From positions 13,084,001-13,148,000 of the forward strand of contig NZ_JAPNKA010000001.1 in assembly GCF_026626635.1 (NCBI RefSeq): DNA of 64,000 nt. Reading direction: 5' to 3'. A program made the translations under genes and the position numbers. This stretch comes from Archangium lansingense (GTDB lineage Bacteria > Myxococcota > Myxococcia > Myxococcales > Myxococcaceae). Below, piece by piece: positions 8,164 through 15,814 of this stretch. The notes beneath the pieces were generated by a model. It ran no database searches, was not told the DNA's origin, and saw nothing but the letters and a program-made list of their open reading frames with translations. How positions within the stretch are numbered: the stretch's first letter is position 1; every line of letters begins with the position of its first letter.

Positions 8164-9162
8164 ATGAATACCCAGTCAGTGAGGTCTCCAAGATTCGCGC
8201 ACGTGCTCGTGGCGTTGCTCGTGACCCTGTCGCTACAGAGCCGGGAGGCCGCCGCCGAGCCCTTCGATGAGGAGCACATCATCATCCTGCTCGACCGCAG
8301 CGGCTCCATGCAGGCGACCCGGAGCGACGGGCAGTCGCGGTTCTTCGAGGCCATCCGCCGCGCCAGGATTTACGTGGGCAAGCCCAAGGCGCTGCCTACG
8401 GAGTATTCGGTCTGGAGCTTCGAGGGCAGCGCTTCCACCCAGGAGAGTGGCTTCGGGGATGCCGGGAGCACGACGGGGGTCCTGAATGGCCTTCAGGTCG
8501 GCAATGGAGTGACCCCACTCGCGAAGGCCGTCTGCGACGCCGTCGACGTGCTCCTGAATCACAAGCCGGGCGTGAATGCGTCCAAGCGGCTCTACCTGGT
8601 CTCCGATGGAGAGGAGAACAGCACGCCCCTGGACTCCCCCTGCTACGGGCCCAGCAGCGTGGGGACCTACCCCAACCTGACGATGGACTCCTGGCAGTGG
8701 AAGGTCCGCAACATGCTCAAGACGGGAGATCCACTGCGCGAGGACAACTCCGACTACGCGCTCGTCTTCGATGTGGATGTCTTCGACAACTACGTCAGCC
8801 TGAGGAGTGGCAGCAGCCCGGTGTACGAGGTCTCCTACGAGGGCAAGGGACTCGTGACGACGGCGAGCCTCCTCCCCGCGAGCTACCTGGCCTTCCTCCG
8901 GGGAGTGGCCACGGACTCGGGAGGAACCTTCACCACGGTGCCTGACTCGGGTCCCGCCCCCATCCCGGGCGACACCAACCAGGACAACTGCGTCAACGCC
9001 ACGGACTTCTACCACGTGCTCAACAACTTCGGCCGTCCGGTCCCCCCCGCGAGCCCCACGGCGGACCTCAACCGCGATGGTGTCGTCAACTACTCCGACT
9101 ACTCCATTGTCGTGAACAACCAGGGCGCGGGCTGCAGCTCTGGCCCCGCGCACCTGCGCTAA
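8164..9162 (+). CDS. Secreted VWA-domain protein with C-terminal dockerin-like repeats
   Basis: A 332-residue protein with a signal peptide (cleavage near EAAAEP, residue 31). A von Willebrand factor A domain follows, with the metal-site motif DRSGS (residues 44-48), a Thr in GNGVTPLAKA and an Asp in VSDGEE. The C-terminus carries two EF-hand-like dockerin segments, GDTNQDNCVNATDFYHVLNN at about residue 269 and ADLNRDGVVNYSDYSIVVNN at about 299, ending in a Cys. VWA domains bind proteins; type I dockerins bind cohesins. The product is likely a secreted adhesion or scaffolding protein. GAGGA lies before the ATG. Confidence 0.8.
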   Translation: MNTQSVRSPRFAHVLVALLVTLSLQSREAAAEPFDEEHIIILLDRSGSMQATRSDGQSRFFEAIRRARIYVGKPKALPTEYSVWSFEGSASTQESGFGDAGSTTGVLNGLQVGNGVTPLAKAVCDAVDVLLNHKPGVNASKRLYLVSDGEENSTPLDSPCYGPSSVGTYPNLTMDSWQWKVRNMLKTGDPLREDNSDYALVFDVDVFDNYVSLRSGSSPVYEVSYEGKGLVTTASLLPASYLAFLRGVATDSGGTFTTVPDSGPAPIPGDTNQDNCVNATDFYHVLNNFGRPVPPASPTADLNRDGVVNYSDYSIVVNNQGAGCSSGPAHLR

Positions 9163-9257
9163 GCGCCCGGACATAGATGTTGTCCATCCCTCGCCATGAG
9201 GCCACCGCGGATGGACGGGGGCGGTGGCGCGCTGCACCTTCCGGCCGCGAGTTGTCC

Positions 9258-9284
9258 CAACTGGTCCGACCATCGGACCAGTTG
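9258..9284. promoter_or_regulatory. Near-perfect palindrome containing a TGGTC-C-GACCA core
   Basis: Twelve-base arms (9258-9269 and 9273-9284) flank three bases. The left half also contains its own 11-base palindrome TGGTCCGACCA (9262-9272), which matches the core of GntR/FadR-type operators. Because it lies between the 3' ends of two convergent genes, a terminator hairpin is at least as likely as an operator. The rest of the 290-base gap holds only the hairpin repeat at 9412. Confidence 0.4.
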
Positions 9285-9411
9285 CTCGAGTTCGCGCCCG
9301 GAAGCCGCCCGTCTCTTCGCACCGAGCCAGACGTGGACAGAAACCATGTCCGGGGGCTTAGGAGTCCAGCTCGGGGGAACGGGGCGAGGGCGCAACCTGG
9401 TTGTTCCAGGC

Positions 9412-9447
9412 ACCCTCACCCCGTCCCTCTCCCGAGGGGAGAGGGGA
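9412..9447 (-). repeat. REP-like intergenic hairpin repeat, copy 1
   Basis: Reverse-complement copy of the element CCCTCTCCC(t/c)(g/c)GGGAGAGGG followed by a GGGGTGAGGG tail. It lies between convergent genes, just after the stop of the Rieske gene. Confidence 0.8.
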
Positions 9448-9452
9448 GGTTG

Positions 9453-10256
9453 CTAAACGATCTCCACGGTGACGCCGGTGGCGTCGCTCGTCACCGTGAA
9501 CGTCTTGATGGGGCCGATGGTGTCACCGGTGTTGGGCATCTGCAGCACCGCGCCCGTCCTGCTGAAGCGCGCCTCGTGGCAGGGACACCGCAGGAGCTGC
9601 GACGCCTCCTGGTAACCCACGCCGCACCCCTGGTGGGGGCAGATGGAGTCCACCGCCGAGTACCCTCCGCCGTCGAGGGCGAAGACGAAGATGAGCTTGC
9701 CGTAGCCCTCGGGAGTGCCCTGCACCACGCCGCCCGCCGTCCGCAGCTGGGGGAACTGCGTGAAGGGGAAGAAGATCTTCCCATCCACGACCGAGGGGAA
9801 GCCCTCCTCACCGGCCACGAAGTTGATGGTCAGCTCGTCCAACTCCGAGTCGTAGCTCGAGGAGAACGTGGTCAGCGGAATGGTCGCGGGCGGGTGCGTC
9901 GGCCTTCCATCGATCGCGAAGCGAGAGAGGTGACACGGGCAGATGGCCTCACCTTCCTGAAAGCCCAGGGGGCAACCCCGGTGCGTGCAGAGGCTGGACA
10001 CCACCGCGTACTGGGTCCCCTGCGGATGCATGACGAGCACGTTCGGCCGGTCGGGCACGCGCAGGGTGACGGCGCCGCCCTCGCGCGCCAGTTCCGGGTA
10101 GCGGCTCACCATCAACACCACGCGCCCGTTATCCTCGGTCGCGTCCAGCACCGGCGCGGGAGAGATGTCCGGCGCACACCCGGCCAGGCCCGTGGCAGCG
10201 GCCCCCGCGCTCGCGCCCGCCAGTCCCTTGAGGAAACCCCGGCGATTGGTGCTCAC
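9453..10256 (-). CDS. Tat-exported lipoprotein with two Rieske [2Fe-2S] domains
   Basis: A 267-residue protein. The N-terminus has a twin-arginine signal (TNRRGFLKG) and a lipobox (GLAGC, Cys 26), so it is folded before export and then anchored. Two Rieske centres are visible: CTHRGC...CPCHLSRF at about residues 93-115 and CPHQGC...CPCHEARF at about 200-225, each with the CxH and CxxH ligands complete. Tandem Rieske domains in one chain are unusual. Its start overlaps the stop of the YceI gene (ATGA), and it ends an operon with YceI and a cytochrome b561-like protein; together they probably take electrons from quinol in the membrane and pass them to the cell surface side. Confidence 0.9.
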   Translation of the reverse strand: MSTNRRGFLKGLAGASAGAAATGLAGCAPDISPAPVLDATEDNGRVVLMVSRYPELAREGGAVTLRVPDRPNVLVMHPQGTQYAVVSSLCTHRGCPLGFQEGEAICPCHLSRFAIDGRPTHPPATIPLTTFSSSYDSELDELTINFVAGEEGFPSVVDGKIFFPFTQFPQLRTAGGVVQGTPEGYGKLIFVFALDGGGYSAVDSICPHQGCGVGYQEASQLLRCPCHEARFSRTGAVLQMPNTGDTIGPIKTFTVTSDATGVTVEIV

Positions 10257-10837
10257 TTCGCCTCCTCGAGCTTGAACTTCGTCTCCAGGTCCAGCGCGTC
10301 GTCCACCTTCTTCATCATCAGCGACGGACGCTCCACCTTGAAGGCCTCCAGGCTGATCTGGAAGTTGCCCGTGGCGGAGATCTCCTTGGCCGAGGTGAAC
10401 ACCACCTTCATGGGCACCTCCACCGCCTGCTTCACACCGTGGAAGGTGACCTGGCCCTTGAGCGTCACCGCCTGCTCCGAGGGGAACGTGGTGGGCACCT
10501 TCACGCCGGTGGCCACGCCCTTGAACTCGACGACGGGGAACTTCGGAGCCTCGGTGGCCTCCTTCATGTGGGCATCGCGGTTGGAGTTGCCCGAGTCGAA
10601 GTCCGCCACATTGGCGCGCACGGCCACCTGCAGGGTGCCGTCGGGGAGCAGCCGCGCCTTGCCCTCGGTGGGGCGCGCCATGCCCACCACTTCGTGCAGC
10701 GTGTGCTTGAGGCGGTAGGTGAGTGAGCTGTCACTCGCCTTCACCGAGTACGTGCGCGGGGCGGGGGCCGCCTCCTGCGCAAGCGCGGACGTAGACAAGA
10801 ACAGCGTGGCCAGTACGGCCAGGGATGAGCTTTTCAT
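10253..10837 (-). CDS. yceI: YceI-family periplasmic protein
   Basis: A 194-residue protein with signal peptide (MKSSSLAVLATLFLSTSALA) and a GGAGG ribosome binding site. The mature part matches YceI: TYSVKASDSSLTYRLKHTLH at the start, MKEATEAPKFPVVEFK in the middle and the VTFHGVKQAVEVPM strand. YceI proteins are lipocalin-like and bind isoprenoid quinones or similar lipids in the periplasm. It sits between a cytochrome b561-like membrane protein and a Rieske lipoprotein, which supports a role in quinone-linked electron transfer. Confidence 0.9.
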   Translation of the reverse strand: MKSSSLAVLATLFLSTSALAQEAAPAPRTYSVKASDSSLTYRLKHTLHEVVGMARPTEGKARLLPDGTLQVAVRANVADFDSGNSNRDAHMKEATEAPKFPVVEFKGVATGVKVPTTFPSEQAVTLKGQVTFHGVKQAVEVPMKVVFTSAKEISATGNFQISLEAFKVERPSLMMKKVDDALDLETKFKLEEAK

Positions 10838-10881
10838 GATGAGTGCCTCCGGGTGTCTCTACGCGTGTGCCTGTTCCGTAT

Positions 10882-11610
10882 TCAGAAGACGATCATCAGG
10901 GCGCCTGCGCCGACGGCCCCGAGCGTCGCATACCCCACCACCTGATGCGCAGTGGCCAGGTTCACCTGGGAGAGATTGCCCTCCTGACTCGCCGTCACCA
11001 GGCCGAGCACCACCTGCGTGAGCATGCCGGCGGTGGCCAGGGAGACGAAGAACTTGTGCAAGGTGATGGTGTCCAGGCGCAGCTCCTTCTTGAAGGGCGT
11101 GGGCGCGAACAGGCCAAGCAACCCCGTGCCGACGAACAGCGTCGAGGTGCCAATCACCAGGCCCGTGTGCAAGGCGTCGTAGCGGCCCGTGTCGCCCCCA
11201 CCACGGTAGCGGTCATTGAAGTGCAGCTGCCCCACCACCACCGTGGCGGCCAGCGTGGTCAGCGTGGCGAGCCCCAGCCCCTGGTGGATGGTGAGCATGG
11301 TGCGGCGCTGGGCGATGGCGCGCTCCAGCGCAGGGTCCACCAGGCGCGGAGCCTCGGCGGCCTCCGAGGGCTCGAGCAGATCGAAATCCATGTCCAGCCC
11401 CGGCTCCTCGGCCTGCTGTACCGGAGCGTCGGCCGGCCGTGATTCGGTGGGCTTCGACTCGGGCGGCTGCGCCTCGGTGGGGTTCTCGGTGGACGTGGAG
11501 GACTTCTTGGAAGTCTGAGCTGACGCGGCGCGCTTCTTCCCGGCGGCGTGGGCGCTCGTGGCGGGGGCGGCAAGGAGCAGGATCAACAGGACGACGGCGG
11601 TGCGGGACAT
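10882..11610 (-). CDS. Cytochrome b561-like four-helix membrane protein
   Basis: A 242-residue protein with a signal sequence, a ~80-residue disordered Lys/Ser/Pro/Glu-rich linker, then four hydrophobic segments. Each begins with a His: TIHQGLGLATL, ALHTGLVIGTS, TLHKFFVSLAT and TAHQVVGYATL. In a four-helix bundle with alternating orientation this places two histidines on each side of the membrane, the ligand set expected for two b-type hemes as in cytochrome b561. It is the first gene of an operon with YceI (44-base gap) and a double Rieske protein. The b561 assignment is inferred from the pattern, not from strong sequence identity. Confidence 0.65.
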   Translation of the reverse strand: MSRTAVVLLILLLAAPATSAHAAGKKRAASAQTSKKSSTSTENPTEAQPPESKPTESRPADAPVQQAEEPGLDMDFDLLEPSEAAEAPRLVDPALERAIAQRRTMLTIHQGLGLATLTTLAATVVVGQLHFNDRYRGGGDTGRYDALHTGLVIGTSTLFVGTGLLGLFAPTPFKKELRLDTITLHKFFVSLATAGMLTQVVLGLVTASQEGNLSQVNLATAHQVVGYATLGAVGAGALMIVF

Positions 11611-11776
11611 CGCTTCCCCTTGGTCAGGAAATCAACAGTCCCAGTCAGTATGCGCCAACGTCTCGGTGCGTTACATGTCGATATATGACGGAAAAAGCCC
11701 ACGCCGTGCTCTCCCACCACCGGGGAAAACAGGACGTGGGACTCCGTCTTCTTGGGAGCCGGGAAATCAGCTGTGC

Positions 11777-12202
11777 TCAGGCCGGAGCGGTGGCCGGAGG
11801 CTCCGAGCGCGGCGCGGTGCCCAGCGACAACTCCTGACCCAGCACACGTGGATCGAAGTAGGCGTAGAAGCGCGAGATGCGCTCTCCGTCCCACTCGATG
11901 ATGGAGACGCCCTCGTAGTCCACCGCCGCGCCGTTGTGCGCGGTGCCACTGGACTCCCACTCCAGCGCCACGCGGTCACCGGCTTCGATCATGTTGCGGA
12001 AGGTGGACTTCACCTGGCGCAGCATGCCCTTGTACTCGCGCCAGAAGTAGCGAGCGCCGTCCTTGCCATGGAAGGTGCGCCGGGCGGCCACGTTGCTCAC
12101 CTGCGCGTCGTCTCCAAAGAGCTCCAGCAGGGGCTCCACGTCTCCGTTCTCCTCCAGCCGGGCCAGTGCATCCACGAAACGCTGCGCTCGCTCCATCGCC
12201 AT
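11777..12202 (-). CDS. SnoaL-like (NTF2-fold) protein
   Basis: The ATG at 12202, encoding MAMERAQRFVDALARLEENG, is preferred over the longer open frame because it has a purine-rich GGAG/GAGG site upstream and fits the normal family length; the product is 141 residues. Hallmarks of SnoaL-like proteins are visible: an N-terminal helix pair with GDVEPLLELFGDDAQVSN, the FHGKDGARYFW segment, RVALEWESSGTAHNGAAVDYEGVSI and a C-terminal RISRFYAYFDPRV. Members are small hydrolase, isomerase or binding proteins; the substrate is unknown. Confidence 0.75.
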   Translation of the reverse strand: MAMERAQRFVDALARLEENGDVEPLLELFGDDAQVSNVAARRTFHGKDGARYFWREYKGMLRQVKSTFRNMIEAGDRVALEWESSGTAHNGAAVDYEGVSIIEWDGERISRFYAYFDPRVLGQELSLGTAPRSEPPATAPA

Positions 12203-12362
12203 GGGGGTCCTCGCTCCACCCGCGTCAGGGGTCCTTATGAGTCGCAGGGTGCGCATGGACGCCAGGCAATGCCTTCTCCACCGGTTGCCCGCCCGGCCGG
12301 CGTGCGAAGGAAGCGGGCTCTGGCCGCGTGCCACCTGGCTCGGGTTCGCACTAGGCTGAGCG

Positions 12363-13163
12363 GTGTCCATGCAACGCCTCCAGCAAGCCCCGTCCCCCAC
12401 CCACGAGGAGGGAGCCGAGCCCGTGCCGTCCCTACCGGCCCTCGAGCCAGTGCCGGTACGCGAGCGGTTGGAGCTGCTCCGCCTGTCGGGTGTATCGGCC
12501 CCAGAGGTGGACACGTTCCTGGCCGGGCTCCAGGCGCCGTATCTGCCAGGCGAGTCCCCTCGGGAGCGGGCGGACCTGATGTTGGATTTGTTGGAGGAGG
12601 AGCGGCTGTGTGAGCTGACCGGCAGCTCCGGAAAGCGAGTGGGCGTCGCCGCGCTGGAGACGCTGCTGCAGCTCGGCTACCCGTACGCCCTCGAGGTGAC
12701 GCCCGAGATGCTGGCCCGGGCGCGCGGCGCTGGGCCGCTTCCGCTCTCCTCTCACGCGCTCGTGGGACTGGGGCTCACCGCTGTCAACGTGCTGCTGCCG
12801 GCGACGCTGCTGTCCCAGGAGTTCTTCTCCTATGTCGAGGCCCTGCTCGACGACGGCCTCGGCCTCGGCCACGAGAAGCTCTTCTCCGGGCCCGCGCGCT
12901 ACCTGCCGCTGATCGTCCTGGCGCTGCTCACGCCACCCGTGCTCTCGGCCATCATGCAATGGAAGAGGTTCCGCATTGCCCAGCACGTCCTCACCGGCGT
13001 GCAGGCGATGGTGGGCCTGGTGCTGCTGCTCCTGGCGTTGGGCGAGCCGGCCGGTGACTTCTGGGTGTACGGCGCGGAGCGGTTCCTGCTGGCGCTCTCC
13101 GGCGTGCTGGCGTGGGTCATCGCCTTCTGCCTTCATCCGCGCGAGGAACCTCCGGAGCCCTGA
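12363..13163 (+). CDS. Integral membrane protein of unknown function
   Basis: A 266-residue protein starting with GTG at 12363 (AGG eight bases upstream); an ATG two codons on is an alternative. The first ~130 residues are soluble, Leu- and Glu-rich helices. The second half has four or five hydrophobic segments (ALVGLGLTAVNVLLPATLL, YLPLIVLALLTPPVLSAIM, VLTGVQAMVGLVLLLLALG, FLLALSGVLAWVIAFCL). No family recognised. It converges on the lysin gene and is separated from it by a strong hairpin. Confidence 0.6.
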   Translation: MSMQRLQQAPSPTHEEGAEPVPSLPALEPVPVRERLELLRLSGVSAPEVDTFLAGLQAPYLPGESPRERADLMLDLLEEERLCELTGSSGKRVGVAALETLLQLGYPYALEVTPEMLARARGAGPLPLSSHALVGLGLTAVNVLLPATLLSQEFFSYVEALLDDGLGLGHEKLFSGPARYLPLIVLALLTPPVLSAIMQWKRFRIAQHVLTGVQAMVGLVLLLLALGEPAGDFWVYGAERFLLALSGVLAWVIAFCLHPREEPPEP

Positions 13164-13211
13164 AAGCCCCAGGCCCGCGGACACCTCGCGGAGCACCCAC
13201 CCCTGAAAAGA

Positions 13212-13249
13212 CGATGACCGCGGCCGAGGGGGGTTGGCCGCGGTCATCG
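13212..13249. terminator. Strong bidirectional hairpin between convergent genes
   Basis: Perfect 14-base arms CGATGACCGCGGCC (13212-13225) and its complement (13236-13249) flank a 10-base loop. A second GC-rich hairpin (GCCCCCTTC/GGAAGGGGG) follows at about 13251-13276. T runs are lacking, but position and strength favour termination for both converging genes. Confidence 0.7.
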
Positions 13250-13299
13250 GGCCCCCTTCGGGGGGAAGGGGGGCCGTGCCAAAAACGTGAAGCTGTCTA

Positions 13300-14175
13300 T
13301 CAGGTGAGCACGTCGAGCGCGCGCTGGTAGTACTTCTGCCGGTCAGCGAGCCCGTTGTAGCCACCGTTGATGCGGCGGGTGAGCTCCTTGAAGTCGCCCG
13401 AGTCCGCGTACTTGTTCAGGTTGCGGCTGTTCCAGTACCAGGCGGCGGTACGGAAGCCCACATCCGGGTCCGAGGCGCGCTTGGGGTTGTTCTCCAGGTC
13501 GATGCCCAGGGCCTTGCCCGCGGCGCGGTAGTTGGAGCGGCCGGTGATCTGGATGGGGCCACGGCCCTTGAAGCGCACGCCGTCGCCCGGCTGCGTGTTG
13601 CCCAGGTCCTTGCGGCCCTCGTAGGCGGCACCGGAGGCAATCTCCTCCATGTAGCGGAACTCACCGCTCTCGTGGGCGAGCTGCGCGAGGAAGGCAGCCT
13701 GGCGCTTGGGGGTGTTGATGCCGGCCTCGGCCATGGCCTTGTTGAGGTGGGGCAGGTACTGCTCCGCCTTGGCCTGCGACAGGTTGGGCATGATCTTCCG
13801 CAGCTGCGCGAGCGACACGCCGCCCTTGGTGCCGGGCTCGTTGCTCGGGCCCGTCACGGGGCCGGGGCCGGAGGAGCCACCCGTGCCGCCGGTGCCCGAG
13901 GTGCCACCCACGTCAGCGCCGAGCTTCTTGAAGGCAGCGCGGGTCAGGGGGCCGTAGTAGCCGGTGTTGGGCACGCCGTTGGCGGCCTGGAACTCCTTGA
14001 GGGCCGCCTCGGTCTTGGGACCGAAGGTGCCCGGGCCGGTGTTCATCTCGGCCTGGGTCATGTGGCCCAGCTTCACCAGCGCGGTCTGGAGCTGCTTCAC
14101 GGCATCGCCCTTGGCGCCCTTCTCCAGGTCACCCGTGGGCAGGTCCAGGCCCTTGATGGAGGCATTGCCGCCCAC
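13300..14175 (-). CDS. C-terminal half of a split lysin: peptidoglycan-binding plus GH19 chitinase/lysozyme domain
   Basis: A peptidoglycan-binding domain 1 (GDAVKQLQTALVKLGH ... FGPKTEAALKEFQAANG) is followed by a Gly/Thr/Pro linker and a glycoside hydrolase 19 domain with AAFLAQLAHESGEFRYMEE (catalytic Glu region), FKGRGPIQITGRSNYRAAG and TRRINGGYNGL. GH19 enzymes cut chitin or peptidoglycan glycans. The GTG at 14175 has no ribosome binding site, and the frame upstream in phase −1 codes for LysM and C39-like domains, so this is almost certainly the second half of one gene interrupted by a single-base loss near 14180-14190. Confidence 0.8.
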   Translation of the reverse strand: MGGNASIKGLDLPTGDLEKGAKGDAVKQLQTALVKLGHMTQAEMNTGPGTFGPKTEAALKEFQAANGVPNTGYYGPLTRAAFKKLGADVGGTSGTGGTGGSSGPGPVTGPSNEPGTKGGVSLAQLRKIMPNLSQAKAEQYLPHLNKAMAEAGINTPKRQAAFLAQLAHESGEFRYMEEIASGAAYEGRKDLGNTQPGDGVRFKGRGPIQITGRSNYRAAGKALGIDLENNPKRASDPDVGFRTAAWYWNSRNLNKYADSGDFKELTRRINGGYNGLADRQKYYQRALDVLT

Positions 14176-15035
14176 CGAGGGCGTGTGGGGTTGGTGGGCG
14201 CGGGGGTGTTGCCGCCGCCGGCCGGAGCGGTGCCCGGCTTGGGGTTGCCGCCGGAGAAGGTCACCAGCTCGCCGGTGCTCTTGTAGTTGCTGGGGCCGCC
14301 GACCAGCTTGCCGCCCTGCAGCTTGAGGGAGATCTCCTTGCCGGTGGCCGGGTCGTTGGCGAAGTAGGTGTTGCCCTCGCGGCGGGTGACGGCGACCCAG
14401 TGGTCGGTGCCATTGGCGCCGCCGTTGGAGCCGGCCTTGTAGTCCACGCCGATGACGACGGGGCGGCCGGCGTCGATCTGCTTGTTGATGTTATCGAGGC
14501 TCCAGCCGGGCTTGCTGGCGCTGAGGCCACCCATCTTCGCGGCCTGGCCCCAGATGAGGCCGTTGCCGGAGTAGCCACCGTTCTTGTCGAGGTGGGCGTC
14601 GAGCTCGCCGGGGTTGATGACCTTGCCGGTGATCTTGCTCATGGCCATGGCGGTGGAGGTCATGGCGCAGCCGGCGGCGGAGATGGAGGAGCCGGTGCCG
14701 AGGGCGCGGCCGCCCCACTGGGCATCGCCCTGCTTGAAGATGGGGGTGCCATCGGCCGAGGTGGGGAACTGACGGCCGTCGTCATCGCGGGCGGGACCGG
14801 CACGGCCGCTGGTGCTGGCGGTTGGGGCCTGGTTCTCGAACTTGTCACCGCCGCCCTTGGAGGGGCCGCTGGTGGACGGACGCTCGAAGCTGTCGGGCAG
14901 CTTCAGCTTCTGGCCCACCTGGATGAGGCTGGCGTCCTTGATGTTGTTGGCCTTGGCCAGCTTGTCGACGGTGGTGTTGTACTGCTTGGCGAGCGCCGAC
15001 AGGGTGTCGCCGCGACGAACGGTGTGGACGGACAC
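14097..15035 (-). CDS. N-terminal half of a split lysin: LysM plus C39-like cysteine peptidase domain
   Basis: The start is placed at the GTG at 15035 (GGAG eight bases upstream) giving VSVHTVRRGDTLSALAKQ, an N-terminal LysM domain. A disordered linker follows, then a papain-like C39/peptidase-C39_2 domain: GDAQWGGRALG, SAAGCAMTSTAMAM (likely catalytic Cys), GTDHWVAVTRR (His) and FANDPATG (Asp). After about position 14185 the frame reads Arg/Pro/Trp-rich nonsense and ends at 14097; shifting by one base gives SVGGNASIKG and continues into the peptidoglycan-binding/GH19 half. The intact enzyme would be a ~575-residue multi-domain wall hydrolase, useful for predation. No classical signal peptide is visible. 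Confidence 0.75.
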   Translation of the reverse strand: MSVHTVRRGDTLSALAKQYNTTVDKLAKANNIKDASLIQVGQKLKLPDSFERPSTSGPSKGGGDKFENQAPTASTSGRAGPARDDDGRQFPTSADGTPIFKQGDAQWGGRALGTGSSISAAGCAMTSTAMAMSKITGKVINPGELDAHLDKNGGYSGNGLIWGQAAKMGGLSASKPGWSLDNINKQIDAGRPVVIGVDYKAGSNGGANGTDHWVAVTRREGNTYFANDPATGKEISLKLQGGKLVGGPSNYKSTGELVTFSGGNPKPGTAPAGGGNTPAPTNPTRPRWAAMPPSRAWTCPRVTWRRAPRAMP

Positions 15036-15372
15036 GGGGGACTCCGAAAGCGAGTGAGTCAGGGGGAAAAGGGACAGCGATGACCTATTCTCGCGCGAGG
15101 CGACAAAAGGTTGCTGGGGGGGTAGGAAAAACCGGCAGCCCCCACACCCAGAGTGCGCAAAGGCGCGGAATTCATGAGCGCGGACGCACTCTGGGAACAA
15201 GCGTCCCCGGGCGATCAGGGGGGCTGAACAAGGAATCCGAGCATGGGTGCACGGGAGACATGTCGATCGGCACGCTCATCAAGCCCACCCAGGACCCCCT
15301 GCGCCAGGACCCGGGCGTCGACGGAGACGCCCTCCTGGCTCCGCTTTCCCTCTAACCCACTCCGCGCTCGCG

Positions 15373-15795
15373 ATGCTCTACAACCCCCAGTTCGACGTTG
15401 ATTCCGTCTTCGACATCCTGCGCACCATCAACGAGAAGTACCCGGAAGGTTCGTCGGAGGACGAGGCCCTCCGGATCGCCGCGGTAGCGCTGTTCTACGT
15501 CCGTGAAACCCAGAAGCTGGACGACTATCGCGAGTTCTTCCGCTCGTTCTACACGCCCGCCATCGACTACGTCGTCGTGGCCCAGACGTTCGCCTCGCGA
15601 GAAGAGGCGGACGCATGGCTCGGCGGTGGACAGGCCCGGGAGGGCGATCTCGTCAGGATCTCCGGCCAGGGCTTCCAGGTCATGCCCGTGCGCAAGGGGA
15701 CGGGCTTGCGGCTCGTCCGGATGCCCCTGCCGGAAGAGCTGATGAAGCGCCCTCCTGCGGAGTCGGAGCAGGACCCGGACACCGCGAAGGAATGA
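15373..15795 (+). CDS. Small soluble protein, paralogue of the 53619-54005 product
   Basis: The ATG at 15373 (MLYNPQFDVDSVFDILRTIN) gives 140 residues; sequence upstream in the same frame is not protein-like. The N-terminal half is helical; the second half, from YREFFRSFYTPAIDYVV through FASREEADAWLGG to MPLPEELMKRPP, aligns with the product at 53619-54005 (DFWEYARVFNTE, FGTRDEALAWLRA, IPSREELDAMED). This defines a small unnamed family. Both members lie next to lipoprotein toxin-type genes, so an immunity or accessory role is possible. Its 3' end converges on the SitI-like gene, with a hairpin between. Confidence 0.7.
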   Translation: MLYNPQFDVDSVFDILRTINEKYPEGSSEDEALRIAAVALFYVRETQKLDDYREFFRSFYTPAIDYVVVAQTFASREEADAWLGGGQAREGDLVRISGQGFQVMPVRKGTGLRLVRMPLPEELMKRPPAESEQDPDTAKE

Positions 15796-15796
15796 G

Positions 15797-15814
15797 GAGC
15801 CCGGTGACGGGCTC
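15797..15814. terminator. Hairpin between convergent genes
   Basis: GAGCCCG (15797-15803) and CGGGCTC (15808-15814) form a compact hairpin in the 17-base gap between two converging stop codons, reaching into the SitI-like stop. Confidence 0.5.
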
